A DNA stretch of 33,041 nt from an uncultured Methanobrevibacter sp. GTDB taxonomy: Archaea > Methanobacteriota > Methanobacteria > Methanobacteriales > Methanobacteriaceae. Shown here piece after piece: positions 31,969-33,041 of this stretch (its first letter is position 1; each line of letters starts with the position of its first letter). The DNA lies in assembly GCF_902764455.1 (NCBI RefSeq), contig NZ_CACWVY010000026.1:1-33041 (forward strand), read 5' to 3'. The translations under genes were made by a program, and so were the position numbers. The notes below the pieces were generated by a model. That model did no database searches. It was not told the DNA's origin and worked only from the letters and a program-made list of their open reading frames with translations.

Positions 31969-32148
31969 ATGAATGTACAAGAAAGTTTTGATAAATTTAT
32001 AAAAGACAGTAAAAGAGTTTTAAAAGTATCAAGAAAGCCTGATGCAAAAGAATACCGTGAACTCGCTAAAGTAGTTTCTATTGGGATACTTATTATTGGT
32101 GTAATGGGTTATGTAATTGTTTTATTAGGTTCATTAATTGGTTTATAA
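31969..32148 (+). CDS. secE: Protein translocase subunit SecE
   Basis: A 59-residue small subunit of the archaeal Sec translocon (Sec61-gamma homologue). The cytosolic amphipathic part is ESFDKFIKDSKRVLKVSRKP with AKEYRELAKV, and one membrane span covers about residues 36-57 (SIGILIIGVMGYVIVLLGSL). The gene has TTGGGTTATTTAA before ATG 31969. Its place between FtsZ and Spt5 is the conserved archaeal order. It is too short to be found by usual length cut-offs but fits the family in both sequence and length. Confidence 0.95.
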   Translation: MNVQESFDKFIKDSKRVLKVSRKPDAKEYRELAKVVSIGILIIGVMGYVIVLLGSLIGL

Positions 32149-32537
32149 AACCAATTTTTTCATTTTTTGATCCCTTTTTTTATAATAAAATTTTTGTAAT
32201 TTTCTATTTTACTTAAAATATCTATTTTTTTAAAAACTTTTATATACTATAAAATGAATAGATATTCATATTATAGAATTCTAATTTTCAAGAATTTTTA
32301 TTATCTTGAATAATTAAGGCTTTTATAATAACTTTTAACTTAGTGTATGAATTAATCTTTTTGGATTAAATAAACTAATAATTTAAAATTGTTTATTAAT
32401 CAAATGGATAATTTTTTAAACCCTGTTGAAGAAGGGGGATAGCTTAGTAAATTTTCACATTATTGTGAATTACCTGAGAACCACATTTTTGTGGAACTTC
32501 ATTAACTTAGTCAAATATTAAAATAGGTGAATTTTTC
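32149..32537 (+). other. Long structured leader before Spt5/NusG
   Basis: The 389-base gap holds no gene. After the secE terminator a TATA box (TTTTATATAC, 32238-32247) predicts a start near 32268, leaving a leader of about 270 bases. Short hairpins are TTCAAGA/TCTTGAA (32287-32310), TTAATC/GATTAA (32352-32369), CCCT/AGGG (32421-32436), TTCACA/TGTGAA (32454-32469) and CCACA/TGTGG (32481-32494). TTAACTTAGT occurs at 32335-32344 and again at 32502-32511. It may regulate the spt5-L11 operon. A closer TATA-like box near 32376 would shorten the leader. Confidence 0.45.
32155..32181 (+). terminator. T-tract terminator after secE
   Basis: Three runs of six to seven T residues (32155-32160, 32163-32168, 32175-32181) follow the secE stop, which suggests that secE and spt5 are separately transcribed. 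Confidence 0.5.
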
Positions 32538-33008
32538 ATGGAAGAATCTAATAGTTCCATATATGCTCTTAAGACCTCTGCAGGTCAAGAAAGGAATGTA
32601 GCTAGACTTTTAGCTCGTAAAGCTAGAACCATAGATTGTGTAGGTATTTCCTCAATTCTTGTTCCGGAATCTTTAAAAGGGTATATTTTAGTTGAATCTT
32701 CAACAAAAATAGATCTTAGAAACCCTGACTTAAAAGTACAACATTTAAGAGGTGTTGTTGAAGGTAGTGTAGGTATTACTTTCGATGAAGCAAAAAGATT
32801 CTTGAAACCAGAGCCAATTATTTCCTCTATTCAAAAAGGAAGTATTGTCGAGCTTATCTCTGGACCGTTTAAAGGTGAAAGGGCGAAAGTGGTTCGTATT
32901 GATGAATCACGTGAAGAAGTCGTCCTTGAGTTAATAGAGGCAGCAGTACCTATTCCGGTTACTGTTAAAGCTGATCAAATTAGAATAATTCAAAAGGAGG
33001 CTGACTGA
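32538..33008 (+). CDS. spt5: Transcription elongation factor Spt5 (NusG)
   Basis: A 156-residue archaeal Spt5/NusG that binds RNA polymerase clamp together with Spt4 and raises processivity. The NGN domain covers residues about 8-90, with [20 protein letters not shown] and KGYILVESS. The KOW domain (about 98-150) contains [22 protein letters not shown] 32538 has AGGTGA upstream. TGATG at 33006-33010 overlaps its stop with the L11 start, and AAAAGGAGG inside its end is the L11 ribosome binding site, so translation is coupled. This is the usual start of the archaeal L11-L1-L10-L12 operon. Confidence 0.96.
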   Translation: MEESNSSIYALKTSAGQERNVARLLARKARTIDCVGISSILVPESLKGYILVESSTKIDLRNPDLKVQHLRGVVEGSVGITFDEAKRFLKPEPIISSIQKGSIVELISGPFKGERAKVVRIDESREEVVLELIEAAVPIPVTVKADQIRIIQKEAD

Positions 33009-33041
33009 TGGCTAAAGATACAGTCGAAGTTCTTATCGAAG
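33008..33041 (+). CDS. rpl11: Ribosomal protein L11, N-terminal fragment
   Basis: Only the first eleven residues ([11 protein letters not shown]) are in the window; the gene runs off the right edge. The sequence fits the archaeal L11 N-terminus and the place after Spt5 is the conserved one. The start overlaps the Spt5 stop (TGATG) and has a full AAAAGGAGG ribosome binding site. Confidence 0.88.
   Translation, partial: MAKDTVEVLIE

Noticed and set aside
1-33041. CRISPR array, insertion sequence or prophage
   Set aside because: No regularly spaced direct repeats, transposase, integrase or phage genes were seen on either strand.

Overview
This window looks like chromosomal DNA of a methanogenic archaeon of the order Methanobacteriales, most likely a Methanobrevibacter. 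The evidence is strong AT richness with T-tract terminators, archaeal TATA boxes, archaeal information-processing genes (transcription factor E, Spt5/NusG, archaeal SecE, Pelota, ATP-dependent DNA ligase, Cdc48), a methanogenesis marker 8 protein, a coenzyme F420 ligase homologue, and a MraY-like/MurG-like pair of the type pseudomurein-walled methanogens use. Genes are densely packed on both strands, and I see no insertion sequence, prophage, CRISPR array or integrase. The only accessory-looking stretch is the first 500 bases, which hold the tail of one gene and a possible dead gene start.

Layout. 1-501: AT-rich spacer. 502-4660 (+): DUF92 membrane protein, archaeal phosphoglycerate mutase, phosphoglucosamine mutase and a nitroreductase-like protein. 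4708-4875 (-): rubredoxin. 5038-9784 (+): a tight operon of GlmU-like sugar nucleotidyltransferase/acetyltransferase, gamma-carbonic-anhydrase-like protein, HisC, a radical SAM activase and an unusual ASCH-TPR fusion. 9956-11783 (-): second GlmM-type mutase and a membrane-anchored OB-fold protein. 11863-12501 (+): YhhQ-type queuosine precursor transporter. 12498-15430 (-): thiC then DNA ligase. 15512-16177 (+): DEDDh exonuclease. 16178-21007 (-): methanogenesis marker 8, Cdc48, prephenate dehydrogenase. 21077-24202 (+): Pelota, MraY-like and MurG-like cell-wall enzymes. 24208-25509 (-): disulfide-oxidoreductase-like flavoprotein. 25589-25864 (+): HypC. 25872-28981 (-): ACT-domain protein, tRNA-Ile(GAT), MIP18/DUF59 protein, a short ArcS-like tRNA-modification protein, HD phosphohydrolase and TFE. 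29069-29923 (-): CofE-like ligase. 30001-33041 (+): pyruvate-kinase C-domain-like protein, FtsZ, SecE, Spt5/NusG and the start of ribosomal protein L11.

How the genes connect. One thread is wall precursor supply: GlmM converts glucosamine-6-P to glucosamine-1-P, GlmU makes UDP-GlcNAc, and the MraY-like and MurG-like proteins would use UDP-sugars to build lipid-linked pseudomurein precursors; a second GlmM-type mutase sits nearby. A second thread is 7-deazaguanine tRNA modification: a YhhQ-family transporter and an ArcS-like protein that keeps the ArcS core motif but lacks the usual N-terminal half. A third is the conserved FtsZ-SecE-Spt5-L11 block, where an unusually long, hairpin-rich leader precedes Spt5.

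The observations I would follow first are the ASCH-TPR fusion, the short ArcS-like gene cotranscribed with TFE and an HD hydrolase, the three related GGGAAG hairpins between cdc48 and the marker 8 gene, the structured leader before Spt5/NusG, and the palindrome lying over the expected start of tRNA-Ile transcription. I found no convincing multi-gene defence system or other wholly new system.
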